Under the pieces are notes generated by a model. The model was not told the origin of the DNA. It ran no database searches and worked only from the letters and a program-made list of their open reading frames with translations. Shown one piece after another: positions 8,597 to 17,185 of a stretch of DNA of 64,000 nucleotides (within the stretch, counting starts at the first letter, position 1; each line of letters begins with the position of its first letter). This DNA comes from a bacterium 210917-DFI.7.65 (GTDB lineage: Bacteria; Bacillota; Clostridia; Oscillospirales; Oscillospiraceae): contig JAJCJJ010000007.1 in NCBI GenBank assembly GCA_020555865.1, positions 1-64,000 on the forward strand, read 5' to 3'. A program made the translations under genes and the position numbers.

Positions 8597-9361
8597 TCAG
8601 ATTTTACTGGCCCAGCAGGCGATGGCATCCCGCAAAAAACGAGCGCAGCCGGGGATGGTTTTATCGTAATAAGCAGTGAAGCGTCCGTCCGATACATACA
8701 GTTCCGCCAACCCTCTGTGCAGATCCGGATCATAGTGGTTTCCGGTAACGGTGAGCCACCGGCGGTGCAGGGCGGCAATTTCTTTTCCGCTCTCGCCCTC
8801 CGGGGACAATCCGGTTTGAACCGCATCCTCCAGGCCGTTCTGAATTGCCTGTCCCAAATGAGTCCATTCCCGATACTGTTCCTGCGTCAAATTCATGACT
8901 GCAGCGTGCGCTTCATCCACCTGGGCATCGCCGTACTTGGAGCGGATCTCCGCCCCGTAAACCTCCTCGTTGTGCGTTACAGCCTGCTTTTTGAAGACTT
9001 CAAATTTCTTTTCATCGTTCATGATTTCCTCCCTTTCTTCTGCTCTGATGGTGCATTTTACGGATCGAATCAGCTTTTCCAGTCGCGCCTGCTCTGCTTC
9101 CAAAGCGGCCAGATGGCGTTGCAGGGCGGCCAGACGGTCGAAGGTGGGATCGTCCAGACATTCCCGGATGCGGGCCAGCTCCACCCCGAGGGCGCGGTAA
9201 TAGAGAATGTCCTGCAGTCGGTCTACTTCGGCCGGGCCGTAATAGCGGTAACCGCTTTCCGCTGTCCGGCTGGGTTTCAGCAGGCCGATCTGATCGTACC
9301 AGCGCAGGGTGCGGGTGGTCACCCCGGACAGATGCGACAATTCATGGATGGAATATTCCAT
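8597..9361 (-). CDS. MerR family regulator with TipAS-type effector domain
   Basis: A 254-residue regulator. Residues 1-70 form the winged helix of MerR proteins (SIHELSHLSGVTTRTLRWYDQIGLLKP, SGYRYY). A coiled-coil dimer helix (about 75-110) follows, then a TipAS-like antibiotic-binding domain (about 140-254, with EWTHLGQAIQNGL and HRRWLT...HRGLAELYVSD). TipAL-type proteins activate promoters on binding thiopeptides or other ligands. AGGAGG precedes the ATG. Its own promoter has the long 19-base spacer these proteins remodel, so it is probably autoregulated. No obvious resistance target gene is adjacent. Confidence 0.92.
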   Translation of the reverse strand: MEYSIHELSHLSGVTTRTLRWYDQIGLLKPSRTAESGYRYYGPAEVDRLQDILYYRALGVELARIRECLDDPTFDRLAALQRHLAALEAEQARLEKLIRSVKCTIRAEEREEIMNDEKKFEVFKKQAVTHNEEVYGAEIRSKYGDAQVDEAHAAVMNLTQEQYREWTHLGQAIQNGLEDAVQTGLSPEGESGKEIAALHRRWLTVTGNHYDPDLHRGLAELYVSDGRFTAYYDKTIPGCARFLRDAIACWASKI

Positions 9362-9382
9362 TGCAGATCCCTCCTTGGAACC

Positions 9383-9413
9383 AGTGTAGCAGTTGACGTA
9401 ACGACTGAGTCAA
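9383..9413 (-). promoter_or_regulatory. MerR-type promoter/operator with 19-bp spacer
   Basis: On the minus strand TTGACT (9408-9413) and TACACT (9383-9388) are separated by 19 bases rather than 17. The inverted repeat TTGAC-N11-GTCAA starts at the -35 and runs into the spacer, as for classic MerR-activated promoters. It drives the MerR/TipAS gene that starts at 9361. Confidence 0.82.
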
Positions 9414-9593
9414 GGGATAGTTCGCTCTGTTTCAGAAAAAATGCCGCGCAGGATAGCGCTGCGGCGCGGTTCCTGCGCGGAAAACGGTGCATCGTGGGCA
9501 GGCGGGGAAAGGAGTCCGTGCGCTTTTTTCCGTACGAAGCGATTCATGAAGGCGATGCTGAGGAGATATCCTGCTTCAGCCCTTGGCTGAGCC

Positions 9594-9944
9594 TTACGCC
9601 TTTTCGGCAGAGACCCACTGTTCCCATACGTCGGGGCGATAGCCGACGGTGCAGTATTTCCCATTGCGCACAATGGGGGTGCGGAACAGCTCGGGATACT
9701 CCAGCAGCTTTTCTTCCTGCGCCTCCGGGGTGACGTAGGGCAGATACAGCTCTTCATAGGCCCGGCACTGGGTGTCGATCAGGGCTTCAAACCCAAGCTT
9801 CTGTTTTACGGCGCGGTATTCTCCGGCGGACATGCCGTAGCGCGGCAGGTCGATGTATTGGTATTTGATCCGGCGCTCTTTGAACCAGCGCTCGGCTTTT
9901 TTGCTGTCAAAAGACTTTTTGTTTCCGAAAATTTGGATGTTCAT
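9594..9944 (-). CDS. ArsC/Spx-like thioredoxin-fold protein lacking the usual Cys
   Basis: A 116-residue protein of the arsenate reductase (ArsC)/Spx/YffB fold family: MNIQIFGNKKS at the start, KAERWFKERRIKYQYIDL, and RTPIVRNGKYCTVGYRPDVW for the cis-Pro and C-terminal region. Where ArsC and Spx have Cys (or CxxC) after the first strand, this protein reads NKKSFDSKK, so Ser replaces the catalytic Cys. It is unlikely to reduce arsenate by the standard route. The start at 9944 is chosen because AGAGG lies 7 bases upstream; an ATG two codons earlier is too close to it. Confidence 0.83.
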   Translation of the reverse strand: MNIQIFGNKKSFDSKKAERWFKERRIKYQYIDLPRYGMSAGEYRAVKQKLGFEALIDTQCRAYEELYLPYVTPEAQEEKLLEYPELFRTPIVRNGKYCTVGYRPDVWEQWVSAEKA

Positions 9945-10011
9945 AAGCATACCTCTGTGATACAATAGTAATAGAAAGATTTGAGAAATGTGGGAAATGG
10001 AGGACGTTGAA

Positions 10012-10734
10012 ATGGAAGAGCGGGAAAAGATTGCGCGTTTGCAGGAGATGGTGGATCAGAGTCACAGTATCGTCTTTTTTGGCGGAGCAGGAGTCAGTAC
10101 GGAGAGCGGTATCCCGGATTTTCGCAGCACCGATGGATTGTACCATCAGCAATATGCTTATCCTCCGGAAACTATTTTGAGCCATACGTTTTATGAGCGA
10201 AAGTCGGAGGAGTTTTTCCGTTTTTACCGGGACAAGCTCCTGCGTCTGGATGCTCAGCCCAATGCAGCCCACAAGAAGCTTGCGGAGTTGGAACAGGCCG
10301 GAAAGCTGCGGGCTGTGATCACGCAGAACATCGACGGGCTGCACCAGAAAGCAGGGAGCAAGCGGGTCTATGAGCTGCATGGAAGCGTCCTGCGCAATTA
10401 CTGTGAGGCGTGCGGTAAATTTTATGACGCCGAGTATATGCTCCGCAGTGACGGCGTACCCCGCTGCAGCTGCGGCGGCCGGATCAAACCGGATGTGGTG
10501 CTCTATGAAGAGGGACTGGACAGCAACACGGTGTCCGGTGCTGTGCGGGCTATTGCGGAAGCAGATATGCTCATTGTGGGCGGCACATCGCTGGTGGTCT
10601 ATCCTGCGGCGGGACTCATCGAATACTATCGGGGGCATCGCCTGGTGGTCATCAATAAAACGGCGCTCAGCACCGCGGCAGATCTTTCCTTTCTTAGCTC
10701 CATCGGACAGGTGCTCTCTCAAATCAAAGTGTAA
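10012..10734 (+). CDS. NAD-dependent protein deacylase (sirtuin)
   Basis: A 240-residue class of Sir2/CobB enzyme removing acyl groups from lysines with NAD. Seen: NAD-binding GAGVSTESGIPDFRS, TQNIDGLHQKAG, catalytic His123 in ELHGS, a four-Cys zinc site (CEAC at 131/134, CSC at 152/154), and GGTSLVVYPAA. GGAGG at 9999-10003 sets the start at 10012. It lies head to head with the ArsC-like gene and converges on the AIPR-like gene. The intact zinc and catalytic residues point to ordinary deacylation rather than a NAD-depleting defence Sir2. Confidence 0.95.
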   Translation: MEEREKIARLQEMVDQSHSIVFFGGAGVSTESGIPDFRSTDGLYHQQYAYPPETILSHTFYERKSEEFFRFYRDKLLRLDAQPNAAHKKLAELEQAGKLRAVITQNIDGLHQKAGSKRVYELHGSVLRNYCEACGKFYDAEYMLRSDGVPRCSCGGRIKPDVVLYEEGLDSNTVSGAVRAIAEADMLIVGGTSLVVYPAAGLIEYYRGHRLVVINKTALSTAADLSFLSSIGQVLSQIKV

Positions 10735-10787
10735 CATAAACCCGGCGCAATGCCAAGAGTGGACAGCGAGCGATTGGAAGGGAGAAC

Positions 10788-10821
10788 AAATGCCAGTGGG
10801 GAGGATTTCCCACTGGCATTT
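10788..10821. terminator. Bidirectional terminator between sirtuin and AIPR-like genes
   Basis: A 13-bp perfect stem (AAATGCCAGTGGG and complement) around an 8-base loop lies between two convergent genes. Confidence 0.85.
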
Positions 10822-10828
10822 GCTGTGT

Positions 10829-12226
10829 TCAAAGAATACCGGCGAGAGCCATCTTGAAAGCTCCCAGTGCCTGCGTATAACTTTGGGCATTTTTTCCAAG
10901 TTTCTGCGGATCGTAATCACACATGCTGAAAAGGCCAGCATAGTTTGCGACGATCTTTTCCAGATTCTGTTGCAGGAAAGGCATGGGCGGCTGCCGCCAG
11001 TGAATTTCGTAATGACCGTTGACGACCCGTTTTTCCATCAGGGCCTGCAGTCCGTAGACCAGGGGGACAATATAACCGTCCGGACTCAGTGTTTCAATTT
11101 CTCTGGCGGAAAAAGGGGTTGTGATTTGTTTTCGTTTCTCATTCAGGGATCGTACAGCGGTAATGTGCCCATAGCTTCCCCCTGCGGCATTGTACAGCTT
11201 GGGAAACATCTCATAGATATAATCGTAAAGAGCGGGCAGTTCCACGGCAATGCGGAATGCCGATGAAACCTCTGCATTGCACAGTTCGTGTTTGTAGCCG
11301 TCTCCGGTTTCTGCGGTAACGTTGGGCGAACTCATCAGTTTTTCAAACTGTTTCAGGCATCCGCCCTTATTGCGGTATATATTCTGAGCCAGCACAGGTT
11401 CGATCACCCTGCCGTTGTGATCCTTAACCGGGCTGATCAGGCTCAGGGGAATCCAGACCAGAGCGATGATGTCCTGCGTCTTGATTTCACCGCCGTCATT
11501 TGTTTTCCAGGCAATGCGCTGGCTGACCGTGGGATTTGCCTGATCCATCTGCTCTTTTAATGCGTCGAAATAACCGCGCTGGTTTGCTTTGTCGGAGACT
11601 TGGAGCTGAACATTGTTGTTTCGGGCGGCGCAGATTTCCAGAAGGTCGTTTTTGAACGATTCCACACAGGCGGAATCAGCCGGGGTGCGCGGCACCAACA
11701 GCTCTACCGGGATAAAAAAGCGCAGGGCAGAACTCTGCGCATCTGTATCGCTGCCCTTCAGATACGACTCCACAAGAAGGCGGTTTGCACTCCAAAGCGC
11801 CTTGAATTCGTTCCAGGTCTTTGGGCCTTTTGGAAAGGTTGTGCCGGCATATTCCATGGCGTTTTGCAGAATGTACAGCCCGATGGCGAGGGTATTGTGC
11901 CCGCCGTCCAGAATTCCCTCAATGGCGGGATTTTCCGGCGTAATTTTGACGCGGTTGCGTTCCAGTCGTTCATATTGCGACGCGGCCAACAGAATACCCT
12001 TGGTTTTGAATGGGAAAACGGTGGGATCGGTTTCGATGGACTCCTGAATGGCGGCGGTGACAGGGCCGGTTTTTGAGGAGCGGGGATTCGCTTCCAAGTC
12101 CAGAACATCGATGATCGGGACAAGGTATTTGGCCATGGTCAAGCCGACAATTTTGGTAATGTCTCCAACAGTCTGCTCTGCGGAGAAATCGAATTTGATG
12201 ATGACGCTTTCTTTCTTTTTCAGCAT
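10829..12226 (-). CDS. AIPR-like (abortive infection/phage resistance type) protein
   Basis: A 465-residue protein with no signal peptide or membrane segment. Residues 45-125 follow the pattern of AIPR/DGQHR-type proteins: NPRSSK, a dP-F-K-GI stretch, then ILDGGHNTLAIGLYIL with DGGH at 107-110. A charged alpha/beta region follows. AIPR proteins are linked to abortive phage infection and occur near restriction systems, but this gene stands alone in core chromosome. The start at 12226 follows AAGGAGA by 7 bases; the frame is open for 42 codons upstream, through the leader hairpins, but lacks a ribosome site. The leader holds a promoter, two matching hairpins and a terminator-like hairpin. The resemblance was judged by eye and the activity is unknown. 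Confidence 0.65.
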   Translation of the reverse strand: MLKKKESVIIKFDFSAEQTVGDITKIVGLTMAKYLVPIIDVLDLEANPRSSKTGPVTAAIQESIETDPTVFPFKTKGILLAASQYERLERNRVKITPENPAIEGILDGGHNTLAIGLYILQNAMEYAGTTFPKGPKTWNEFKALWSANRLLVESYLKGSDTDAQSSALRFFIPVELLVPRTPADSACVESFKNDLLEICAARNNNVQLQVSDKANQRGYFDALKEQMDQANPTVSQRIAWKTNDGGEIKTQDIIALVWIPLSLISPVKDHNGRVIEPVLAQNIYRNKGGCLKQFEKLMSSPNVTAETGDGYKHELCNAEVSSAFRIAVELPALYDYIYEMFPKLYNAAGGSYGHITAVRSLNEKRKQITTPFSAREIETLSPDGYIVPLVYGLQALMEKRVVNGHYEIHWRQPPMPFLQQNLEKIVANYAGLFSMCDYDPQKLGKNAQSYTQALGAFKMALAGIL

Positions 12227-12260
12227 AGTTATTCTCCTTTCGGCGGGGGGAGAAGTCCTG

Positions 12261-12368
12261 AAAAAAGGACCAACAAATGTTGGTCCTTGAAATGCAATCT
12301 TCCTGATCATGCAGTATTTCCAGAACCTATCCAGGTGCTTTTTTGTTTCCACCCACTATCCAGTGGGC
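12261..12368 (-). promoter_or_regulatory. Attenuator-like leader: two matching hairpins, then a terminator hairpin
   Basis: On the minus strand, just after the predicted start of transcription (about 12368), come CCCAC-TGGATA-GTGGG (12367-12352) and ACC-TGGATA-GGT (12336-12325), both showing the same TGGATA loop. About 36 bases later AAGGACCAACA/TGTTGGTCCTT (12288-12265) is followed by six T (12266-12261), an intrinsic terminator placed before the AIPR-like start at 12226. The arrangement fits control by RNA-binding antitermination or attenuation. The second small hairpin is weak alone. Confidence 0.6.
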
Positions 12369-12374
12369 AACTAA

Positions 12375-12403
12375 AGTTTAGCAGAGCAGACTTTTTTTGT
12401 CAA
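12375..12403 (-). promoter_or_regulatory. Promoter of the AIPR-like gene
   Basis: TTGACA (12398-12403), a 17-base spacer and TAAACT (12375-12380) on the minus strand. The predicted transcript has a leader of about 140 bases. Confidence 0.78.
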
Positions 12404-12592
12404 GATTCGATTTTTCCAAAAGAAATTGCCGCGCCAGAGCAGCGGGGCAGGCCGGGGCAGCGTATCCAGGCCAAAGGAGATGCCGGGTGAATTCTGCAAA
12501 ATATAAGATTTGGTTCACAGATCGTTCACCAATTACGGTGACGGTTTGTTATACTGTAGAAAATGCTTGAGAAAGTGCGGGAGAGGACAGCT

Positions 12593-13285
12593 ATGGAGGA
12601 AAAACGAAGAAAAGGATACAGGAATGGACTGTGGGCCGTGGTATTTCTTGCTGTGCTGGCGGCGCTTGTCTTTTTTTTGTATCATACCGGCTTTTTCGCT
12701 TCGGTGCGTTCTCTGGACGATATGCGGGAATATATTGCCCGCTTTTCTCCGTATTCCTATGGCGTTTATTTTCTGGTGCAGCTTCTGTCGGTGGTAGCAG
12801 CGCCGATCCCCAGCAATGTAACGAGTTTGGCTGGGGCGGCGGTTTTTGGCACGCTGGTGGCTTTCTTGCTCACTTATGCTGCCGTGGCATTGGGGTCCTT
12901 GCTGGTGTTTCAGCTGACCCGCAGGCTGGGCCGCCCCTTTGCCGAGCGTTTTGTGAGCCGCGGCAACATGGATAAATACCGAGATATGATCGAACGAAAA
13001 CAAGATGTCTTTTTTGCCATGGCGTTTCTGCTGCCCGGTTTTCCCGATGATATCCTGTGCTTTCTGGCAGGGCTTACGACGATGCCGCTCAAGCGGTTCT
13101 TCCTTTTGGTGCTGCTGTGCCGGCCGTGGGGGCTGCTGGTGTCCTGTGCGGTAGGCGGCAATGCGCTGGCGCTCCCAACTTGGCTTCTGGTGCTCCTGTG
13201 TGCCGCCGGCGCAGCGCTGTTCCTGATTGCCATGAAATACGGCGACCGATGGGAGAGCGCTCTTTTGAAAAAGCTGAAAAAATAA
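12593..13285 (+). CDS. TVP38/TMEM64 (VTT domain) membrane protein
   Basis: A 230-residue integral membrane protein of the TVP38/DedA-related group. A first membrane segment (about residues 12-32) is followed by the VTT domain with AAPIPSNVTSLAGAAVFG and the LPGFPDDILCFLAGLTTM re-entrant region, then C-terminal helices. Relatives in the DedA superfamily act in lipid scrambling and membrane homeostasis; the role here is not established. The ATG at 12593 has AGAGGA 6 bases ahead. An ATG at 12563 sits at the predicted start of transcription (TATACT at 12550-12555) and is unlikely. It ends at a bidirectional terminator. Confidence 0.85.
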   Translation: MEEKRRKGYRNGLWAVVFLAVLAALVFFLYHTGFFASVRSLDDMREYIARFSPYSYGVYFLVQLLSVVAAPIPSNVTSLAGAAVFGTLVAFLLTYAAVALGSLLVFQLTRRLGRPFAERFVSRGNMDKYRDMIERKQDVFFAMAFLLPGFPDDILCFLAGLTTMPLKRFFLLVLLCRPWGLLVSCAVGGNALALPTWLLVLLCAAGAALFLIAMKYGDRWESALLKKLKK

Positions 13286-13323
13286 CCCCGTCTCCGGTGT
13301 CAAAATTGCACCGGAGATGGGGT
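13285..13323. terminator. Bidirectional terminator
   Basis: A 15-base stem (ACCCCGTCTCCGGTG, one G.T pair) overlaps the stop of the VTT protein gene and faces the end of trkH. It is followed by TTTTCCC. Confidence 0.88.
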
Positions 13324-13363
13324 TTTCCCATATTTGAAACAGGATAGCAGTTTTTACAGGCAA

Positions 13364-14815
13364 TTATTTCCGCAGCCAGCAGGCAGGGGTGAGCAGCACC
13401 AAAATGGGGAAGATTTCCAAGCGCCCGATCAGCATCAATGCTGTGATGGTGAGCTTGCTCAGAATGGACAGAGCTGCAAAGTTGCTGGTAGGTCCCAGCG
13501 TACCCATACCGGGACCGATGTTGCTGAGGCCGGTCAGTGCAGCGGAGAAAGCTTCGGAAAAGCCAAGTTGATCGAAGGACAAAATCAAGGTACCGACAAT
13601 GAGCAGGAATACATAGGAGTAGAAAAAAACGCATACGGCGGAAAGGGTGTCTTCATCCACGCGTTTCCCGCCCAGCGTGATCGCGCGGACCTGACGGGGA
13701 TGAATCACCCGATGTACGGAGCGGCACATCATTTTGTGCAGCAGAAGAAGACGCACAGGTTTGACGCCGCCGGCCGTAGAACCGGCACATCCGCCCATCA
13801 GCATAAGCAGCAGGAGAATGCCCTGGGCTGCCGTGGGCCACAGAGTATAATCTTCCATGGCAAAGCCGGTGGAGGTGATCGTGGTGACCACTTGAAACAC
13901 GACATCTGTGACCAGGGAAAATGAGGCGGAAGAGCCGCCCTGGAATAGGAGAACGAGAACAATACCCACCGATGCACCCAGAACGGTGCCGCCGTACAGA
14001 CGAAGCTCTTCGTTTTTTCGCACTGCACCGAAGTCGCGGCGGACTATGCAGAACAGCAGCGCGAAACTGACACCGGAGAGGAACATGAAAAGAATCGCGA
14101 TCCAGTTGACGGCCAGGGAATCGTAATAAGCCAAACTGGCATTTTTGGTGGAAAATCCGCCGGTAGACACAGTACACATAGCGTGGCAGAGGCTGTCGAA
14201 CCAACTCATGCCGGCCATGCGCAGGCACAGGGTTTCTGCACCGATCAGGATCAGATAAATCCGGTACAGGATCTTGGCGCTTTCTCCTATTTTGGGCACC
14301 AGCTTACTTTTGATCGGGCCGGGACTTTCGGCTTTCATCAAAAACGCGCTGCCGGTGCCAAGGCGGGGCAAAAGGGCCAGCATCAGCACAAGGATTCCCA
14401 TACCGCCGAGGAACTGGGTCAGGCTGCGCCAGAATAAAATACTTTTGGGGAGCGCTTCCACGTCGCGGATGACTGATGCGCCGGTGGTGGTCAGGCCGGA
14501 GGCTGTTTCAAACAGAGCGTCGGCAAAGTTGGGCAGCGCCCCGCCCAGCCAGTAGGGGAGCGCGCAGAAAAAGGACAAGCATAGCCAGCAGCCTGCCACA
14601 ATGGCGAAGCCGTCCCGTAAATGCAGGCGATCGTTTGTCGCCATAGGGCGGCGAGCCAGAGGGATACCCAACAGCAGCCCCAGCGCGATGGAAATCAGAA
14701 AGGCGGGGGTGAAGCCGTCCTGCTCTGCCAGGGAAAGCAGAAGGGAGGGCAGCATGCACACTGCTGCAGCACACAGCACGGTGCCGATGATTTTGGAAAG
14801 GAATCGTAGATTCAT
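13364..14815 (-). CDS. trkH: Trk-type potassium uptake membrane subunit
   Basis: A 483-residue K+ channel-like transporter of the TrkH/KtrB superfamily in the cell membrane. The four selectivity-filter loops are readable: TTTGAS, STGGFS, TSTGFA and SNIGPG. The length and about ten membrane helices match TrkH. Its start lies 15 bases after the stop of trkA, so the regulator and channel are made from one transcript. Confidence 0.95.
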   Translation of the reverse strand: MNLRFLSKIIGTVLCAAAVCMLPSLLLSLAEQDGFTPAFLISIALGLLLGIPLARRPMATNDRLHLRDGFAIVAGCWLCLSFFCALPYWLGGALPNFADALFETASGLTTTGASVIRDVEALPKSILFWRSLTQFLGGMGILVLMLALLPRLGTGSAFLMKAESPGPIKSKLVPKIGESAKILYRIYLILIGAETLCLRMAGMSWFDSLCHAMCTVSTGGFSTKNASLAYYDSLAVNWIAILFMFLSGVSFALLFCIVRRDFGAVRKNEELRLYGGTVLGASVGIVLVLLFQGGSSASFSLVTDVVFQVVTTITSTGFAMEDYTLWPTAAQGILLLLMLMGGCAGSTAGGVKPVRLLLLHKMMCRSVHRVIHPRQVRAITLGGKRVDEDTLSAVCVFFYSYVFLLIVGTLILSFDQLGFSEAFSAALTGLSNIGPGMGTLGPTSNFAALSILSKLTITALMLIGRLEIFPILVLLTPACWLRK

Positions 14816-14830
14816 GGAATGGCCTCGTAC

Positions 14831-16189
14831 TCAGTTTTTCAAAATATCATTCAGATCATCCAGGAACAGCGAACGGGCAACCACAATGACGCGGTCGTTT
14901 TCCAGGATCATATCGTTGCCGTTGGGGATGATGGCTTCTTCGCCGCGGACAATAGCAGCGATCAGCAGGCCTTTTTTCAGCCGGAGGTCTTTCAGTGCAG
15001 TATTCAAAAAGCGGGTAGCATGGGTGGCGGTGAACTCTACCGCTTCCATCTGCCCGTCCAGCAATTTATAAAGCCGCTCCACAGCGCTGCCTTCGGAGTT
15101 GGAGAAGGAACGGACATAACTCGAGATAATATTGGAGGTCAAATCTTTGGGGCTGATGATGCTGTCCAACCCCACATCCTTGGCCAGGCCGATGTAATTG
15201 GGGCGGGTCATTTTGGCTGCCACGTTGGGAACACCTGCATGGATAGCGTTCAGGGCCATCAGAAGATTGTCCTCATCGCGGTCGGTCAGGGACACGAAGG
15301 CGTCCGATTGGAAAATGCTCTCGCTTTGCAGCACTTCGTTGTCGGTGCCATCGCCGTGGATGATCTGGGCGTTGGGCAGCAGTTCGGATAAACGCTCACA
15401 TTTATCGCGGTTCTTTTCGATAATGCGCACATGCATGTCGGATTTGGCCAGTTGCCAGCTTAAATATGTGGCGATGCGGCTGCCGCCGAGGATTGCCACG
15501 GTTTTGATGCGAGTCATAGGCCGACCCATCAGCTGAAATGTGCGCCGAAGCTCCAGGGGATTGCCGATCAGATAGCCGGTATCGTCGGTCTGCGGTATGA
15601 AATTACCGTCAGGAATGATGATTTCCTGTCCACGCTGTACGGCGCAGATCAATGTGCGGTTTGGATGCAGGCGGTTGAATTCGTGCAGCGGCATACCAGT
15701 GATTGCATCGTCCTGCTCAATGGAAAAACCGACCATTTCCACCTCACCCCGGGCGAAGGTGTCTACGCCGGTGGCAGAGGGGTAGCGGAAAATACGGGAA
15801 ATTTCCATGGCTGCGGCCTGCTCGGGGTTAATGATCATGTCCAGGCCGATCTCCCGCTGCAGCAGTGGGGCGTCGGCGGAATATTCCGGGTCGCGGATGC
15901 GGGCAATGGTGTGTCCGGCACCCAGTTTTTTGGCCAGCAGGCAACAGACGATGTTCACTTCGTCGTAGTTGGTGACGGCGATTACCAGATCGGCTTGGCC
16001 CGCGCCGGCTTCCATCAGCGTGCGGATGGAAGCGCCGTTTCCCGCCACGCACATAACGTCCAGATTGCTGTCTGCCCGCTGCAGCGCAGTGCCGTGCTGG
16101 TCGACCACAATGAGGTCGTGATTGGCAAGGCTCAGCTGCTCGGCCAGGGTATAGCCTACTTTGCCGTTTCCGATAATAATGATTTTCAT
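14831..16189 (-). CDS. trkA: Trk potassium uptake regulator
   Basis: A 452-residue cytoplasmic gating subunit with two RCK units. The first Rossmann fold begins IIIGNGKVGYTLAEQL and the second VAILGGSRIATYLSWQL near residue 230; each is followed by an RCK_C domain. It binds nucleotides and gates TrkH. The ATG is 1 base after the yihY stop and has only a weak ribosome site, which suggests translational coupling. Confidence 0.95.
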   Translation of the reverse strand: MKIIIIGNGKVGYTLAEQLSLANHDLIVVDQHGTALQRADSNLDVMCVAGNGASIRTLMEAGAGQADLVIAVTNYDEVNIVCCLLAKKLGAGHTIARIRDPEYSADAPLLQREIGLDMIINPEQAAAMEISRIFRYPSATGVDTFARGEVEMVGFSIEQDDAITGMPLHEFNRLHPNRTLICAVQRGQEIIIPDGNFIPQTDDTGYLIGNPLELRRTFQLMGRPMTRIKTVAILGGSRIATYLSWQLAKSDMHVRIIEKNRDKCERLSELLPNAQIIHGDGTDNEVLQSESIFQSDAFVSLTDRDEDNLLMALNAIHAGVPNVAAKMTRPNYIGLAKDVGLDSIISPKDLTSNIISSYVRSFSNSEGSAVERLYKLLDGQMEAVEFTATHATRFLNTALKDLRLKKGLLIAAIVRGEEAIIPNGNDMILENDRVIVVARSLFLDDLNDILKN

Positions 16190-16190
16190 A

Positions 16191-17105
16191 TTATGTGCCT
16201 CGCATTTCTTCCTTTGGCAGGGGCGGTTTCCAGCTGCCGTATTTTTTGCGGGTTTCGTTCATGATCTGGTTGAATATAGCGCCCATGATCAGAACGGTGG
16301 ACGTGAGATACAACCAGAGCATCAGTACAACGATGGCGCTGATCGAGCCGTAAATCACGGAATACACGGAAATATTGCCAGTGAAGTGGGAAAAAATATT
16401 GGAGAGGATCATCCAGGCGGCGAATGCGCCGAACAGGCCAGGGCATACTTCATAAAAGCGCGGGTGCCGTTTGTCGCAGCCGTTCAGATAAAACACATAT
16501 AATACAAGGAGCATCAGCACGGCCAGTACCAGCCCACGGAAGCGGCGCCACAGGGGGGTGAACAGGGGGGGAAGGGAAAAGGTGGCCGTCAGGAAATCCA
16601 GCACGCTGTTGCTCAGGGACATGAACAAAACGCTGAATACAATGGCCAGCATCAAAAACACGGCATACAGCAGCAAATGAAGCTGGTTGTGCAGGAAGCC
16701 GCGGGGGGTGGGACGTTTCCCCATGCCCTTGCGGATGGCTGTGATCAGGGAATTGGTGGCGCGCATGGGAAACCACAGGCAGGCGAACAGGATGGCCAGC
16801 ATCATCGGCCCCAATTGGATGCTGGATACATGGCGAAGATAAGCGGCCACCACCGACGCGGCTTCGGAAGGCAAAAAGTCATACAGGCTGGCGATGATCG
16901 GATATTGATTCAGATGGGCATAGCCCAGCAGCATACTGAAAAAAAGCATCAGCGGAAACATACTGAATAGCAGATAATAAGCTAAAGAAGCGCTTTCGCG
17001 GCCCACGTCGTCCTGGAAATACCGACGGACACAGGCCCGAGCATAATATTTAAAAATATAGCTTCCCCGGTTCCGTTTTCTGCCCTTCGGCATATGATTT
17101 GACAT
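16191..17105 (-). CDS. YihY/BrkB family membrane protein
   Basis: A 304-residue integral membrane protein of the YihY/BrkB family (formerly called RNase BN). Six membrane segments are expected, with LAYYLLFSMFPLMLFF, the conserved glycine-rich FYEVCPGLFGA and YGSISAIVVLMLWLY regions. A charged N-terminus and C-terminus face the cytoplasm. Function in the family is not settled. GGGGGG before the ATG at 17105 sets the start. It heads the yihY-trkA-trkH operon. Confidence 0.9.
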   Translation of the reverse strand: MSNHMPKGRKRNRGSYIFKYYARACVRRYFQDDVGRESASLAYYLLFSMFPLMLFFSMLLGYAHLNQYPIIASLYDFLPSEAASVVAAYLRHVSSIQLGPMMLAILFACLWFPMRATNSLITAIRKGMGKRPTPRGFLHNQLHLLLYAVFLMLAIVFSVLFMSLSNSVLDFLTATFSLPPLFTPLWRRFRGLVLAVLMLLVLYVFYLNGCDKRHPRFYEVCPGLFGAFAAWMILSNIFSHFTGNISVYSVIYGSISAIVVLMLWLYLTSTVLIMGAIFNQIMNETRKKYGSWKPPLPKEEMRGT

Positions 17106-17156
17106 GCTTTCCCCCCGTTTCTTTTCCTGCGGCAGCATTTTCACATGAAGAAACCT

Positions 17157-17185
17157 AGTATAGCACAAAACCTTATAAATGGCAA
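17157..17185 (-). promoter_or_regulatory. Promoter of the yihY-trkA-trkH operon
   Basis: TTGCCA (17180-17185), a 17-base spacer and TATACT (17157-17162) on the minus strand, about 50 bases before the yihY start. In the 230 bases between this and the tRNA terminator I see nothing else. Confidence 0.75.

Noticed and set aside
10012..10734. Sirtuin considered as a NAD-depleting defence Sir2.
   Set aside because: It has the intact four-Cys zinc site and compact length of CobB-type deacylases and no effector or sensor domain.
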